The notes below the pieces were generated by a model. The model had not been told where the DNA came from. It saw nothing but the letters and a program-made list of their open reading frames with translations, and searched no databases. This document shows positions 16,200 to 23,610 of a stretch of DNA of 64,000 nucleotides, piece after piece. Source of the stretch: an uncultured Erysipelotrichaceae bacterium (GTDB lineage: Bacteria > Bacillota_I > Bacilli_A > Erysipelotrichales > Coprobacillaceae). The DNA lies in NCBI GenBank assembly GCA_910588075.1, contig CAJUOS010000001.1:1-64000 (forward strand). The letters are read 5' to 3'. The position numbers were made by a program, and so were the translations under genes. How positions within the stretch are numbered: position 1 is the first letter of the stretch; each line of letters begins with the position of its first letter.

Positions 16200-16258
16200 A
16201 TTTTATTGAAGAAAAATAGAAATAAAATTGGAATATATAAGTAGGAGGGTTGTTATTT

Positions 16259-17245
16259 ATGGAAGAACTATTTGATAAAATTTTTAATAGAGCTATACAA
16301 AAGCATACAACAGATATACATATGATTCTGAGAGAAAAACTTATCATTCATTTTCGTGTTTTAGGAGAATTAATTGATTATGATAATATAGAATATGATT
16401 GTGGTAGTAAACTTTTAAATTATTTAAAATATAAGGCCTCTATCAATACAAATTATAGATTATTGCCACAAACTGGTCAATTTGTTCTTTCCTACATGAA
16501 TAAAGATTTTTATTTAAGAGTCTCATTTTTGCCATCTACTGATTTTGAAAGTATTGTTATCCGTATTCTTAATAATCATGCTCCATTGACTATCAATCAA
16601 CTTATATATATATCTGAAATTTCTTCTTTTCTTCATCAAATTCCATATTTTTCATCAGGACTTATTCTTATTAGTGGTGCTACTGGTTCAGGAAAGTCTA
16701 CAACCCTCTATACTATTATTGATGAAATTATAAGGACACAGAATAAAAACATTATAACAATAGAAGATCCAATAGAAATAAGAAAAGAAAAATGTATTCA
16801 AATTGAATTGAATGATAAATTGGGCATTACATATAAAGATACTCTTAAACAAATTTTAAGACATGATCCTGATGTTATTATGATAGGAGAAATTAGGGAT
16901 AGTGAAACAGCTCAGATTGCTTTAACCTGTGCATTAACAGGTCATCTTGTATTAACAACTATACATGCAAGCAATGCTTTTTTAGCACTAAAAAGATTAG
17001 AAAATTTAGGTATTTCAAAATTAGATATAGAAGATGTTGTTATTGCTTCACTTTCACAAAAAATAAAATATGATTATCAAAATAGAGAAGTTATTATATT
17101 AGCTGAATTGATGAAAAAGAAACATATTATTCAATATTCAAAAAGCCAAAGTTTTCAATATCATACATTTATTGATAATGCTAAAGAACTTATTCAAGTT
17201 AAAGATTACAATCCAAATTTATTTGAGGAAATAAATAATGGATAA
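16259..17245 (+). CDS. comGA: Competence pseudopilus assembly ATPase ComGA
   Basis: ComGA is the cytoplasmic secretion ATPase that drives assembly of the DNA-uptake pseudopilus. The 328-residue protein has the N-terminal KHTTDIHMI box typical of GspE/PilB enzymes, Walker A GATGSGKST (about 140-148), the Asp box TIEDPIE, Walker B DPDVIMIGEIRDSETAQIA and the His box LTGHLVLTTIHAS. It lacks the tetracysteine zinc motif of some PilB proteins. AGGAGGG at 16243-16249 is spaced for the ATG at 16259, not the TTG at 16250. It is the first gene of the comG operon and overlaps comGB by 8 bases. No ComK-box or CIN-box promoter was recognised upstream. Confidence 0.93.
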   Translation: MEELFDKIFNRAIQKHTTDIHMILREKLIIHFRVLGELIDYDNIEYDCGSKLLNYLKYKASINTNYRLLPQTGQFVLSYMNKDFYLRVSFLPSTDFESIVIRILNNHAPLTINQLIYISEISSFLHQIPYFSSGLILISGATGSGKSTTLYTIIDEIIRTQNKNIITIEDPIEIRKEKCIQIELNDKLGITYKDTLKQILRHDPDVIMIGEIRDSETAQIALTCALTGHLVLTTIHASNAFLALKRLENLGISKLDIEDVVIASLSQKIKYDYQNREVIILAELMKKKHIIQYSKSQSFQYHTFIDNAKELIQVKDYNPNLFEEINNG

Positions 17246-18236
17246 AAATATTTTATTTTTAGAAAATTTTTATACTTTATTAAATGCAGGTTATAGTGTG
17301 GAAGAAAGTTTGGAGTTATGCCAAAATATTTTAAATATTCCTATTATTCATCAATTAACTCATCGTTTAAGAGAAGGAGAGAATATTTATTTGTGTCTTT
17401 TAGAGGCATCTCTTCCTAAAATATTTAAAGAATATTTTTCTTTTTATCAAACAAAAAATTGTTTATCTGAAGCTATTGAAAAAAGTTTAAGAATATATAA
17501 AACAAAGGAAAGTTTTCAAAATCAATTAAAATCTAAAATGACTTATCCATGTATACTTTTATTTTTTCTTTTCTTTTTCTCAGTTTTTGTTGTTATGATT
17601 TTATTACCTAATGTTAATAATTTATTTCAATCCTTTGACATTAAAAAAAGCATTTTGATTGAAATTTTATTGATTGGTTTTCAGTTTTTTCCATTTTTTA
17701 TAATGATAGTATTTATTGTTTTTATTTTTTTAGTTGTTAGGTTATTATATGGATTAAAACATAAGAAATTTAAAATCATTGAGCAATATTTAAAGCTTCC
17801 AATAATGAAAACAATATTACAAAAATATTTTTCATTAAAATTTGCTGTCTATTATCATGAGTTAGCACTAGAGGATATGGATAGTGCTATGATTATCAAA
17901 GTTTTAAATCAACAAATGAATGAAAGTGATATTAAAATTGTTTTATATGAAATGAATAATCGTATATTAGATGGAGAAGCTATTGAACAATTATTAGAAG
18001 ACTTTGAATATTTAGATCATTTATTTATTGTATTTTTTAAGATGTATATAAGTAATCCACAAAAGCATCATTCTATAGAACAATATATTCAATTAACTTA
18101 TAAAGAAATTGATTATTGGATATCTCAATTTATGAAATATTTTATTCCATGTATTTATACTTTTGTAGCATTGTTTGTTATTACAATTTATATAACTATC
18201 ATAATTCCTATGATGAATGTTATTTCAGAAGTTTAA
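17238..18236 (+). CDS. comGB: Competence pseudopilus membrane platform protein ComGB
   Basis: ComGB is the type II secretion F-family inner-membrane platform on which pseudopilins assemble. The 332 residues include three strong membrane spans: about 112-132 (PCILLFFLFFFSVFVVMILL), about 145-170 (IGFQFFPFFIMIVFIVFIFL) and a C-terminal span around 300-325. Two cytoplasmic helical domains bearing the F-family pattern flank them. The start overlaps the end of comGA, which implies translational coupling. Downstream are the pseudopilin genes. Confidence 0.9.
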   Translation: MDKNILFLENFYTLLNAGYSVEESLELCQNILNIPIIHQLTHRLREGENIYLCLLEASLPKIFKEYFSFYQTKNCLSEAIEKSLRIYKTKESFQNQLKSKMTYPCILLFFLFFFSVFVVMILLPNVNNLFQSFDIKKSILIEILLIGFQFFPFFIMIVFIVFIFLVVRLLYGLKHKKFKIIEQYLKLPIMKTILQKYFSLKFAVYYHELALEDMDSAMIIKVLNQQMNESDIKIVLYEMNNRILDGEAIEQLLEDFEYLDHLFIVFFKMYISNPQKHHSIEQYIQLTYKEIDYWISQFMKYFIPCIYTFVALFVITIYITIIIPMMNVISEV

Positions 18237-18251
18237 GAAAGGAGAATTTTT

Positions 18252-18557
18252 ATGAATAAAAAAGGTTTTACTTTAATTGAAATGGTCTTTTGTATAAGTG
18301 TGATATTAGTTATTTTGTTACTTGTTATACCAAATGTAACAAGTAAGAATAGTGTTGTTAAAGATAAAGGATGCGAAGCACAAATAGAGGTTGTTAACTC
18401 ACAAATACTTTTATATGAAATAGAAAATGGAAAACTTCCAACAAATATATCAGCTTTAACTAAAGGAAATCATCCTTATTTAACCCAAAAACAAAGAACA
18501 TGTCCTAATGGAAAAAAGATTTCAATTAAAGATGGTCAAGCTTATGTTAAAGAATGA
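18252..18557 (+). CDS. comGC: Major competence pseudopilin ComGC
   Basis: ComGC is the main subunit of the DNA-uptake pseudopilus. The 101-residue prepilin has a short basic leader and the peptidase motif KKGFTLIEMVF (cleaved between Gly and Phe, with Glu at +5), then one hydrophobic helix (SVILVILLLVIPNV). Two Cys residues (in DKGCEAQ and RTCPNG) could form the intramolecular disulfide known in B. subtilis ComGC. AAAGGAG at 18238-18244 precedes the ATG. Processing needs a ComC peptidase, which is not in this window. Confidence 0.93.
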   Translation: MNKKGFTLIEMVFCISVILVILLLVIPNVTSKNSVVKDKGCEAQIEVVNSQILLYEIENGKLPTNISALTKGNHPYLTQKQRTCPNGKKISIKDGQAYVKE

Positions 18558-18939
18558 TGGATTTACAATGATTGAAACTTTATTTGTATTGTTTGTTATT
18601 TGTATATTATCTTGTTTAACTATACGATTACATATACCTTCTCAAAATGATGATATTATGATTGAAAATTTATCTCAATTATTAAATCAAGCTAAAATGA
18701 ATGCAATGATATATAAGGAAAAAACATATATTTCTTTTCAAAAAAGAAAATTATTTATTCAATCTATTCATTTCAATAAAGAATATTTTTTACCCAAAGA
18801 TCTATCTTTTGAATCACATGAAATGAGTTACAATGAATATGGTAATATTAACAAGGCCAAAAAAATTCATCTCTATTCCAAACAAAGAACTTATTCTTTT
18901 GTTTTTCAAATAGGAAGTGGAAGTTATTATGTTCAATAA
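18544..18939 (+). CDS. comGD: Minor competence pseudopilin ComGD
   Basis: A 131-residue minor pseudopilin. The start at 18544 gives MLKNDGFTMIETLFVLFVI, a normal short leader and GFTMIE processing site with Glu at +5, followed by the hydrophobic helix. In-frame starts further upstream would give an over-long leader. It overlaps comGC by 14 bases, so translation is coupled. The C-terminal part is a beta-rich globular domain ending FVFQIGSGSYYVQ. Identity rests on position and pilin motif; minor pseudopilins diverge quickly in sequence. Confidence 0.85.
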   Translation: MLKNDGFTMIETLFVLFVICILSCLTIRLHIPSQNDDIMIENLSQLLNQAKMNAMIYKEKTYISFQKRKLFIQSIHFNKEYFLPKDLSFESHEMSYNEYGNINKAKKIHLYSKQRTYSFVFQIGSGSYYVQ

Positions 18940-19138
18940 TAAAGGTTCAACACTCATTGAAAGTTTATTTGCATTTCAAATATATATTTCTATTGTTGTT
19001 TTATTTGTCGTACTATTAACTCAATTATATGATGGAGAAAACAGATTAAAAAGACAATATATTTCCATACAAAATCAGGAGGAGAAAATATTATATCAAG
19101 AAAATTTTATAGATATAATCAAAATGGTTTTACATTAA
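18929..19138 (+). CDS. comGE: Minor competence pseudopilin ComGE
   Basis: A 69-residue pseudopilin starting MFNNKGSTLIESLFAFQI, with cleavage expected after the Gly and Glu at +5, then a hydrophobic helix and a short polar tail. It overlaps comGD by 11 bases. It is short compared with the roughly 115 residues of B. subtilis ComGE, so the globular part is reduced. Its end overlaps the predicted start of comGF by about 49 bases, and the comGF ribosome site lies inside this gene. Confidence 0.75.
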   Translation: MFNNKGSTLIESLFAFQIYISIVVLFVVLLTQLYDGENRLKRQYISIQNQEEKILYQENFIDIIKMVLH

Positions 19139-19536
19139 TTGAAGTGCTATTTTCACTTTCTATTACTTTGTTAATTACTCTTAGTTTGACACCTATATAT
19201 CAATTGTTTTCTCATTCAAAAAATATAACAAAATTTGATGAAGATATTTATATTGCTGCTAAACAAGTTAGTCAATATCTTTTAGGAAGTTACTATATTG
19301 ATTTAGAAGATGGATATCATTATCTTTCTTTTGAACAAAAAGAAACATATTTGATATTTGATAAACATCGTCTTGTGAAAAAAGATGGTTATGAAATTAT
19401 TTTAAATAATATTGATTCATTAAAGTTTGAAATAAAAGAAGCAATGGTTTATATGAAGTTGAGAAGAAAGGAGAGACATTATTATTTCTTAATTGGATAT
19501 GCAAGAGAACAGGAAAATAATGAAATTATTGAATAA
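19090..19536 (+). CDS. comGF: Minor competence pseudopilin ComGF, apparent ATT start
   Basis: The reading frame encodes a pseudopilin with NGFTLIEVLFSLSITLLI and a beta-rich body of the ComGF type. Between the upstream in-frame stop (TGA at 19030) and Val48's equivalent GTG at 19144 there is no ATG, GTG or TTG, and that GTG lies inside the pilin motif and would destroy it. A strong AGGAGGAG (19077-19084) is ideally spaced for ATT at 19090, giving an 11-residue leader before NGFTLIE. An ATA at 19093 is the second choice. The product would be 148 residues. Initiation at ATT is rare (known for infC), so this is inference from spacing and motif. Confidence 0.75.
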   Translation: MISRKFYRYNQNGFTLIEVLFSLSITLLITLSLTPIYQLFSHSKNITKFDEDIYIAAKQVSQYLLGSYYIDLEDGYHYLSFEQKETYLIFDKHRLVKKDGYEIILNNIDSLKFEIKEAMVYMKLRRKERHYYFLIGYAREQENNEIIE

Positions 19537-19897
19537 TCGAGGTTCAATTTTACAAATTGTTTTAGTCATATTCTTAACAGCATTATTTATAATATCGACT
19601 TGTAGTTTGATAATGATTTCTAAAATTTATTCTTATAAAAATATTGATATTTTAATGAAACAAAAAAATTTAGAAATTATGTTAACAAGGTTTTATATAG
19701 ATTCAATGAAAAATGATATTTTATTAAGTGATTCTATTGATACAGATAATTATAGTATTTCTTATACAGTTGATGATATGGGAAATATTTCAATTATTAC
19801 AACTGATGTTCATATTGATGATTATCAATATCAATACATTTTACAAATTGAAAATACTTCTTTGAAAGTTAAAAAAATAGAATATTTGGAGGGATAG
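19520..19897 (+). CDS. comGG: Minor competence pseudopilin ComGG
   Basis: A 125-residue protein starting MKLLNNRGSILQIVLVIFLT. It has a pseudopilin-like leader ending in Gly and a hydrophobic helix, but lacks the Glu at +5 that the other pseudopilins have. This is typical of ComGG and of the GspK-like tip subunits. The start at 19520 overlaps the end of comGF by 17 bases, with AGGAAA as its ribosome site. The rest is a predicted beta-rich domain without known motifs. Assignment is by position and the missing Glu5. Confidence 0.8.
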   Translation: MKLLNNRGSILQIVLVIFLTALFIISTCSLIMISKIYSYKNIDILMKQKNLEIMLTRFYIDSMKNDILLSDSIDTDNYSISYTVDDMGNISIITTDVHIDDYQYQYILQIENTSLKVKKIEYLEG

Positions 19898-19898
19898 A

Positions 19899-20054
19899 AT
19901 GTTATATTTATGTATTATATGTTTTATCATATCATTTATTATGATGACATTGAAAAATATTAATATTGTGAAAAGTAAAAAAGTTCATACATTATTTGAA
20001 TATCTTTCATATTTTTTTATGATGATAACGATTATATATGTTTTATTGTGTTAA
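19899..20054 (+). CDS. Small two-span membrane protein at the end of the comG operon
   Basis: A 51-residue gene with a good ribosome site (GGAGGG at 19888-19893) whose ATG lies one base after the comGG stop. It encodes two hydrophobic segments (MLYLCIICFIISFIMMTL and FFMMITIIYVLLC) joined by a basic loop (KSKKVH). I do not recognise the family; it is not YqzE, the small gene that follows comG in Bacillus. Its tight coupling to comGG suggests a role in the pseudopilus or its regulation, but position is the only evidence. Confidence 0.7.
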   Translation: MLYLCIICFIISFIMMTLKNINIVKSKKVHTLFEYLSYFFMMITIIYVLLC

Positions 20055-20081
20055 AAGATTAATCATCTAAGTGTTTTTAAT

Positions 20082-20110
20082 TTTACATAACGATAGAAAT
20101 TTGTTATAAT
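20082..20110 (+). promoter_or_regulatory. Sigma-A promoter of efp
   Basis: TTTACA (20082-20087), a 17-bp spacer and TATAAT (20105-20110), with TG at 20102-20103 (extended -10). This is one of the strongest promoter matches in the window. Confidence 0.75.
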
Positions 20111-20144
20111 GCTAAAGGAAATATGACAAAGGAGAGATGAAACT

Positions 20145-20702
20145 ATGATTAGTGTTGGTGATTTAAGACCAGGAATGACTTTTCAATACGAAGGAAATTT
20201 ATATGTTGTATTAGAATATTCTCATAATAAAACAGCAAGAGCTGCTGCTAATATCAAAGTAAAAATGAAAAATATGAGAACTGGATCTACAACTGAAGTT
20301 ACTTTTGGCAATAGTGAAAAAGTTGCAAGAGCACATGTTGAAAAAAGAAAAATGCAATATCTATATGATTCAGGAGATATGCTAGTCTTTATGGATAATG
20401 AAACTTATGATCAAATTGAAATCCCTAGTGATCGTTTACAATGGGAACTTCATTTTTTAAAACCTTCTGATGAAGTTGAAGTTACAAGTTTTGAAAATGA
20501 AGTATTAGGTGTTCAATTACCTGTCAATGTTGCTTTTACAGTTACAGAAACTGAACCAGCAGTAAAAGGTGATACTGCAACAGGGGCAACTAAAAATGCA
20601 ACAATTGAAACTGGTTTCCAAATTAAAGTACCTTTATTTATTAATGAAGGTGAAAAAGTGATTGTTAATACCCAAGATGGAAAATATCAAGGAAGAGCAT
20701 AA
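20145..20702 (+). CDS. efp: Elongation factor P with Arg at the modification site
   Basis: EF-P relieves ribosomes stalled at polyproline by binding between the P and E sites. The 185-residue product has the three-domain EF-P layout: KOW-like N domain (MISVGDLRPGMTF), OB domain II, and OB domain III with TATGATKNATIETG and VNTQDGKYQGRA at the end. The loop that reaches the peptidyl-transferase centre reads HNKTARAAA, so residue 32 is Arg. Bacillus has Lys32 in KPGKG. Arg32 is the residue rhamnosylated by EarP in some proteobacteria; no earP is seen here. It has its own strong promoter and terminator. Confidence 0.96.
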   Translation: MISVGDLRPGMTFQYEGNLYVVLEYSHNKTARAAANIKVKMKNMRTGSTTEVTFGNSEKVARAHVEKRKMQYLYDSGDMLVFMDNETYDQIEIPSDRLQWELHFLKPSDEVEVTSFENEVLGVQLPVNVAFTVTETEPAVKGDTATGATKNATIETGFQIKVPLFINEGEKVIVNTQDGKYQGRA

Positions 20703-20713
20703 GCTCTTTTTTT
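20693..20713 (+). terminator. Terminator after efp
   Basis: AAGAGC (20693-20698) pairs with GCTCTT (20703-20708) around ATAA, with a T-run to 20713. It overlaps the stop codon. Confidence 0.85.
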
Positions 20714-20740
20714 CATATTCTCTATATTTTTTCATATAAT
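20713..20740 (+). promoter_or_regulatory. Candidate sigma-E promoter of spoIIIAH
   Basis: TCATATT (20713-20719), a 13-bp spacer and CATATAAT (20733-20740). This fits the Bacillus mother-cell sigma-E consensus (KMATAWW, then CATACAHT) at every position but one. The -10 also contains TATAAT, so sigma-A use is possible. In Bacillus spoIIIAH is a sigma-E gene, which supports the first reading. Confidence 0.5.
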
Positions 20741-20766
20741 GTAAAAGAAAAAGGAGATAGAGTGAT

Positions 20767-21225
20767 ATGAATAAACAAGCGTTTACTTTTTTGACTTTAT
20801 TTAGTCTTATTTTAGTTTTATCAGTTTACTATATTATGTTACCACCAACAACCCAAGAAGAAACAGTTACCCAAACTCAAACGACTATTCAACAATTACA
20901 AAAACAACTTGATAAAAAAAGAGAAGATATTATATCTAAAAATAATCAAATTATTGCAAAAGAATCAAGTACATCAGATTCTATTAATGAAGCACTAGAA
21001 ACAATTAGTGAAACTAAAAATAGAAGTGATAAAGAAAGAAATATTGTTGATAAAATCAAAGAATTGGGTTATCAGGAAGTTTATGTTGAAATTGATAATG
21101 AAACTGTTAAAATTACCATTTTGAAAAAAGATGCAACACAATCTGATGCTTCAAAGATTATTAAGGAAGTATTAAATTTATTAGGCGAAGAATATCAGGT
21201 AGAAGTAAAATTTATTAGTGAATAA
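20767..21225 (+). CDS. spoIIIAH: Stage III sporulation protein AH-like
   Basis: SpoIIIAH is the mother-cell protein that pairs with forespore SpoIIQ across the septal membranes to form the engulfment channel. The 152-residue product has the family N-terminus with a single membrane anchor (AFTFLTLFSLILVLSVYYIM, close to the LSVVYYIM-type segment of B. subtilis), a Gln/Thr-rich linker with coiled-coil character (about 35-90), and a C-terminal ring-building domain (NIVDKIKELGYQEVYVEID onwards). GGAG lies at 20753-20756. No other spoIIIA genes adjoin it, whereas in Bacillus it ends an eight-gene operon. It probably has its own sigma-E-like promoter. Confidence 0.85.
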   Translation: MNKQAFTFLTLFSLILVLSVYYIMLPPTTQEETVTQTQTTIQQLQKQLDKKREDIISKNNQIIAKESSTSDSINEALETISETKNRSDKERNIVDKIKELGYQEVYVEIDNETVKITILKKDATQSDASKIIKEVLNLLGEEYQVEVKFISE

Positions 21226-21280
21226 ACTTGTAATTTAAGTGCTTTTTATATACAATAGAGTATAGAAAAGAGGTATGATT

Positions 21281-21628
21281 ATGGCACATAATGAATATTA
21301 TATATTTAATCAAAAGTCTGTAAATGGACAAATTATGATGAGTGTTCAAGTTTTTGATGAAATTACTAAAAAAACTGTTAGCGAAATTAAAAATGTTTCT
21401 TTAGATACATCTAAGGGAATTCAAATTCCTGGAACAAAAGCTGTTGTGGCTTGTTCTATTAAAGAAAATGAAGTTTATATTAACATTCATGTTCGTATTA
21501 AATATGGAATAAATATTGCTAAAACGACAAAAGAAATTCAAGAAAAAATTGCTACAGCAGTTAAACAAATGACTGGTGTTGATGTTAAACACATTGATAT
21601 ACAAGTAGATAATATTGATTTTGAATAG
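21281..21628 (+). CDS. Asp23/Gls24 family envelope stress protein (YqhY-like)
   Basis: A 115-residue Asp23/Gls24 (DUF322) protein; members associate with the membrane or lipid metabolism, and YqhY in Bacillus influences acetyl-CoA carboxylase. The family pattern is visible in YINIHVRIKYGINIAKTTKE (about 66-85) and the amphipathic helix EKIATAVKQMTGVDVKHIDI near the end. Two ATGs (21275 and 21281) are possible; AGAGG at 21269-21273 favours the second. In Bacillus yqhY lies just before nusB, as here. Confidence 0.88.
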   Translation: MAHNEYYIFNQKSVNGQIMMSVQVFDEITKKTVSEIKNVSLDTSKGIQIPGTKAVVACSIKENEVYINIHVRIKYGINIAKTTKEIQEKIATAVKQMTGVDVKHIDIQVDNIDFE

Positions 21629-21631
21629 AGG

Positions 21632-21667
21632 GAGTAAGAAAGACGTTTTCTTACTCTTCTTTTGTTT
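21632..21667 (+). terminator. Terminator after the Asp23-family gene
   Basis: GAGTAAGAAA (21632-21641) pairs with TTTCTTACTC (21647-21656) around a 5-base loop, followed by a T-rich tract. Confidence 0.85.
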
Positions 21668-21693
21668 ATTTTTTATATAATTTATGTTAAAAT
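21665..21693 (+). promoter_or_regulatory. Extended -10 promoter of the nusB-recN operon
   Basis: TAAAAT (21688-21693) has TG at 21685-21686. The -35 region TTTATT (21665-21670) is weak, with a 17-bp spacer. No other promoter is evident before nusB. Confidence 0.5.
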
Positions 21694-21729
21694 ATCTTTA
21701 ATTTATGGAAGTGTGGAGGCATTTTATTT

Positions 21730-22134
21730 ATGGAAAAAACACGTAGACAAATTGCAAGAGAAAAAGCTATTATTGGAGTTTATCAAAATATACTTGTTAA
21801 TAGTTCTTTTGATGAAATTTTGCTATTTTTAAATGAAGATAAGACTTTAAGAGAAAGTGAAGAATCAATGTCATTTAGTCATTGGTTAATAGAAACAACA
21901 TTAAAGAATAAAGAATCATATGAAAAACTTTTAAATAAATTTCTAAAAAAAGGATGGACTTTTGACCGTTTAGGAGTCATGGAAAGAGCAATTCTTCTTA
22001 TTGCTACTTGTGAATTATTAGAGTCTGACTTACCAAAAAAAATTATTATTAATGAAGCTGTTATCAATGCAAAAGAATTTTGTGATGATGATTCTTATAA
22101 ATTTATTAATGGAGTTTTGAGCCAAGTTATCTAA
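21730..22134 (+). CDS. nusB: Transcription antitermination factor NusB
   Basis: NusB joins NusE (S10) at boxA RNA to keep polymerase processive on rRNA operons. The 134-residue all-helical protein has the N-terminal MEKTRRQIAREKAI and the C-terminal signature DLPKKIIINEAVINAKEF (about 99-116), with NGVLSQVI at its end. GTGTGGAGG at 21711-21719 acts as the ribosome site. Its stop shares a base with the xseA start (TAATG). It heads a long operon that mirrors the Bacillus nusB-folD-xseA-xseB-ispA-dxs-yqxC-argR-recN block, but without folD and argR. Confidence 0.94.
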   Translation: MEKTRRQIAREKAIIGVYQNILVNSSFDEILLFLNEDKTLRESEESMSFSHWLIETTLKNKESYEKLLNKFLKKGWTFDRLGVMERAILLIATCELLESDLPKKIIINEAVINAKEFCDDDSYKFINGVLSQVI

Positions 22135-23384
22135 TGGAAAAAAAATATATAAGTGTTTTTGCATTAAATAAATATATTAAAGCAAAGATGGATCAAGATA
22201 TTTCTTTACAAAATATTTATATTCAAGGAGAAATATCTAATTATAGACCACATCCAAGTGGTCATCTTTATTTCACACTTAAAGATGAAAATTCTAAAGT
22301 GGGTGCTGTCATGTTTTCTTCATATGCAAAACAATTAGATTTTTCAATTGAAAATGGAATGCAAGTTTTGATGAAGGCAAGTGTATCTGTTTATGAAAAA
22401 ACAGGGCAATATCAACTTTATGTTCATACAATGCAAGAAGATGGAATAGGAAATCTTTATTTAAAATATGAGAAATTGAAACAATCTCTTGAAAAAGAAG
22501 GATTATTTGATGTATGCCATAAAAAAGAGATTGTTCACTTTCCTAAATCTATTGCTGTTTTATCAGCAAAACAAGGGGCAGCTGTACAAGATGTTATCAA
22601 AACAATTCGTTTGCGATTTCCATTTGTTAATACTGTTGTATTTCCTGTACCCGTCCAAGGAGATAAAGCTTATTTAAAAATTATTGAAACTTTAAAACAA
22701 GTAGATAAAATTGGTTTTGATACAATTATTTTAGCACGTGGTGGAGGGTCTATTGAAGATTTATGGAATTTTAATGAGGAAGCATTAGTGAGATGTATTT
22801 TTGATTTAAAAACACCTCTTATTACAGGAATTGGACATGAAACTGATTTCACAATTTGTGATTTTGTAAGTGATTATCGAGGCGTAACTCCTACTGCTGC
22901 AGCTATAAAAGCAACACCAGATCAAGTTGAGTTAAGAAAACATTTAATTTTATTAACTAATCAGTTAACATATAAAATGAAATCTTATTTAAGTTTTCAA
23001 CAAAAGCAATTGAATCATTTACAAAATTCATATTATTTAAAAAATCCTGAATATATATATTCAAATGAATTGTTAAGATTAATTCATTTACAAGATCAAT
23101 TATCTTATCAATTTCAAATCTTTCAAATAAAAGTTGATCAAGATTTAAAAAATTATCAAAGAAGTTTAAAAGATAAAATCGATAGTAAAGTTTCATTACA
23201 TTGTCAACAATATCAATTACTCATATCAAAGTTGGATAGTTTAAGTCCATTAAAAGTTATGCAAAGAGGATATACTTTGATTAAAAAAGATGATTGCATT
23301 GTTAAAAATGGATCCTATTTGAATAAAGGTGATATTGTTCATATTATATTTAACGATGAAGAAAAAGAAGCAGAAATAAAGTAG
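22134..23384 (+). CDS. xseA: Exodeoxyribonuclease VII large subunit
   Basis: XseA is the catalytic subunit of exonuclease VII, which degrades single-stranded DNA from both ends. The 416 residues comprise an N-terminal OB domain (IQGEISNYRPHPSGHLYFTL, about 27-46), the catalytic domain with ILARGGGSIEDLWNFN and GIGHETDFTICDFVSDYRG, a long coiled coil that binds the small subunits (about 265-370), and a C-terminal segment (LSPLKVMQRGYTLIKKDD). The ATG overlaps the nusB stop by one base, so translation is coupled. xseB follows. Confidence 0.95.
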   Translation: MEKKYISVFALNKYIKAKMDQDISLQNIYIQGEISNYRPHPSGHLYFTLKDENSKVGAVMFSSYAKQLDFSIENGMQVLMKASVSVYEKTGQYQLYVHTMQEDGIGNLYLKYEKLKQSLEKEGLFDVCHKKEIVHFPKSIAVLSAKQGAAVQDVIKTIRLRFPFVNTVVFPVPVQGDKAYLKIIETLKQVDKIGFDTIILARGGGSIEDLWNFNEEALVRCIFDLKTPLITGIGHETDFTICDFVSDYRGVTPTAAAIKATPDQVELRKHLILLTNQLTYKMKSYLSFQQKQLNHLQNSYYLKNPEYIYSNELLRLIHLQDQLSYQFQIFQIKVDQDLKNYQRSLKDKIDSKVSLHCQQYQLLISKLDSLSPLKVMQRGYTLIKKDDCIVKNGSYLNKGDIVHIIFNDEEKEAEIK

Positions 23385-23392
23385 GTGAAAAT

Positions 23393-23608
23393 ATGGAAAA
23401 TATGACATATGAAAAAGCAATTATACGTTTAGAATATATTATTCAGCAATTAGAAAATAATGAAATTCCTTTAGAAGAAAGTATTTCTTTATTTCAAGAA
23501 GGAATAGAATTATCAAAATATTGTGATAATAAACTAAAGAATATACAAGAAAAGGTTGCAAAAATTTATGAAGATGGACAATTAAAAACTTTTGAAACAG
23601 AGGAATAA
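23393..23608 (+). CDS. xseB: Exodeoxyribonuclease VII small subunit
   Basis: The 71-residue helical hairpin subunit that binds along the XseA coiled coil. The signature MTYEKAIIRLEYIIQQLENN and the IPLEESISLFQEGIEL segment are typical. GGTGAA just upstream and an 8-base gap after xseA indicate co-translation. It ends 2 bases before ispA. Confidence 0.94.
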   Translation: MENMTYEKAIIRLEYIIQQLENNEIPLEESISLFQEGIELSKYCDNKLKNIQEKVAKIYEDGQLKTFETEE

Positions 23609-23610
23609 TT

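Noticed and set aside
16200..16258. ComK K-box or streptococcal CIN-box ahead of comGA
   Set aside because: A- and T-runs occur, but AAAA-N5-TTTT pairs and TACGAATA are absent; any match would be expected by AT content.
20055..20090. TTAAAA...TTTTAA as a terminator of the comG operon
   Set aside because: The stem is only A-T pairs with a long loop and no stable core.
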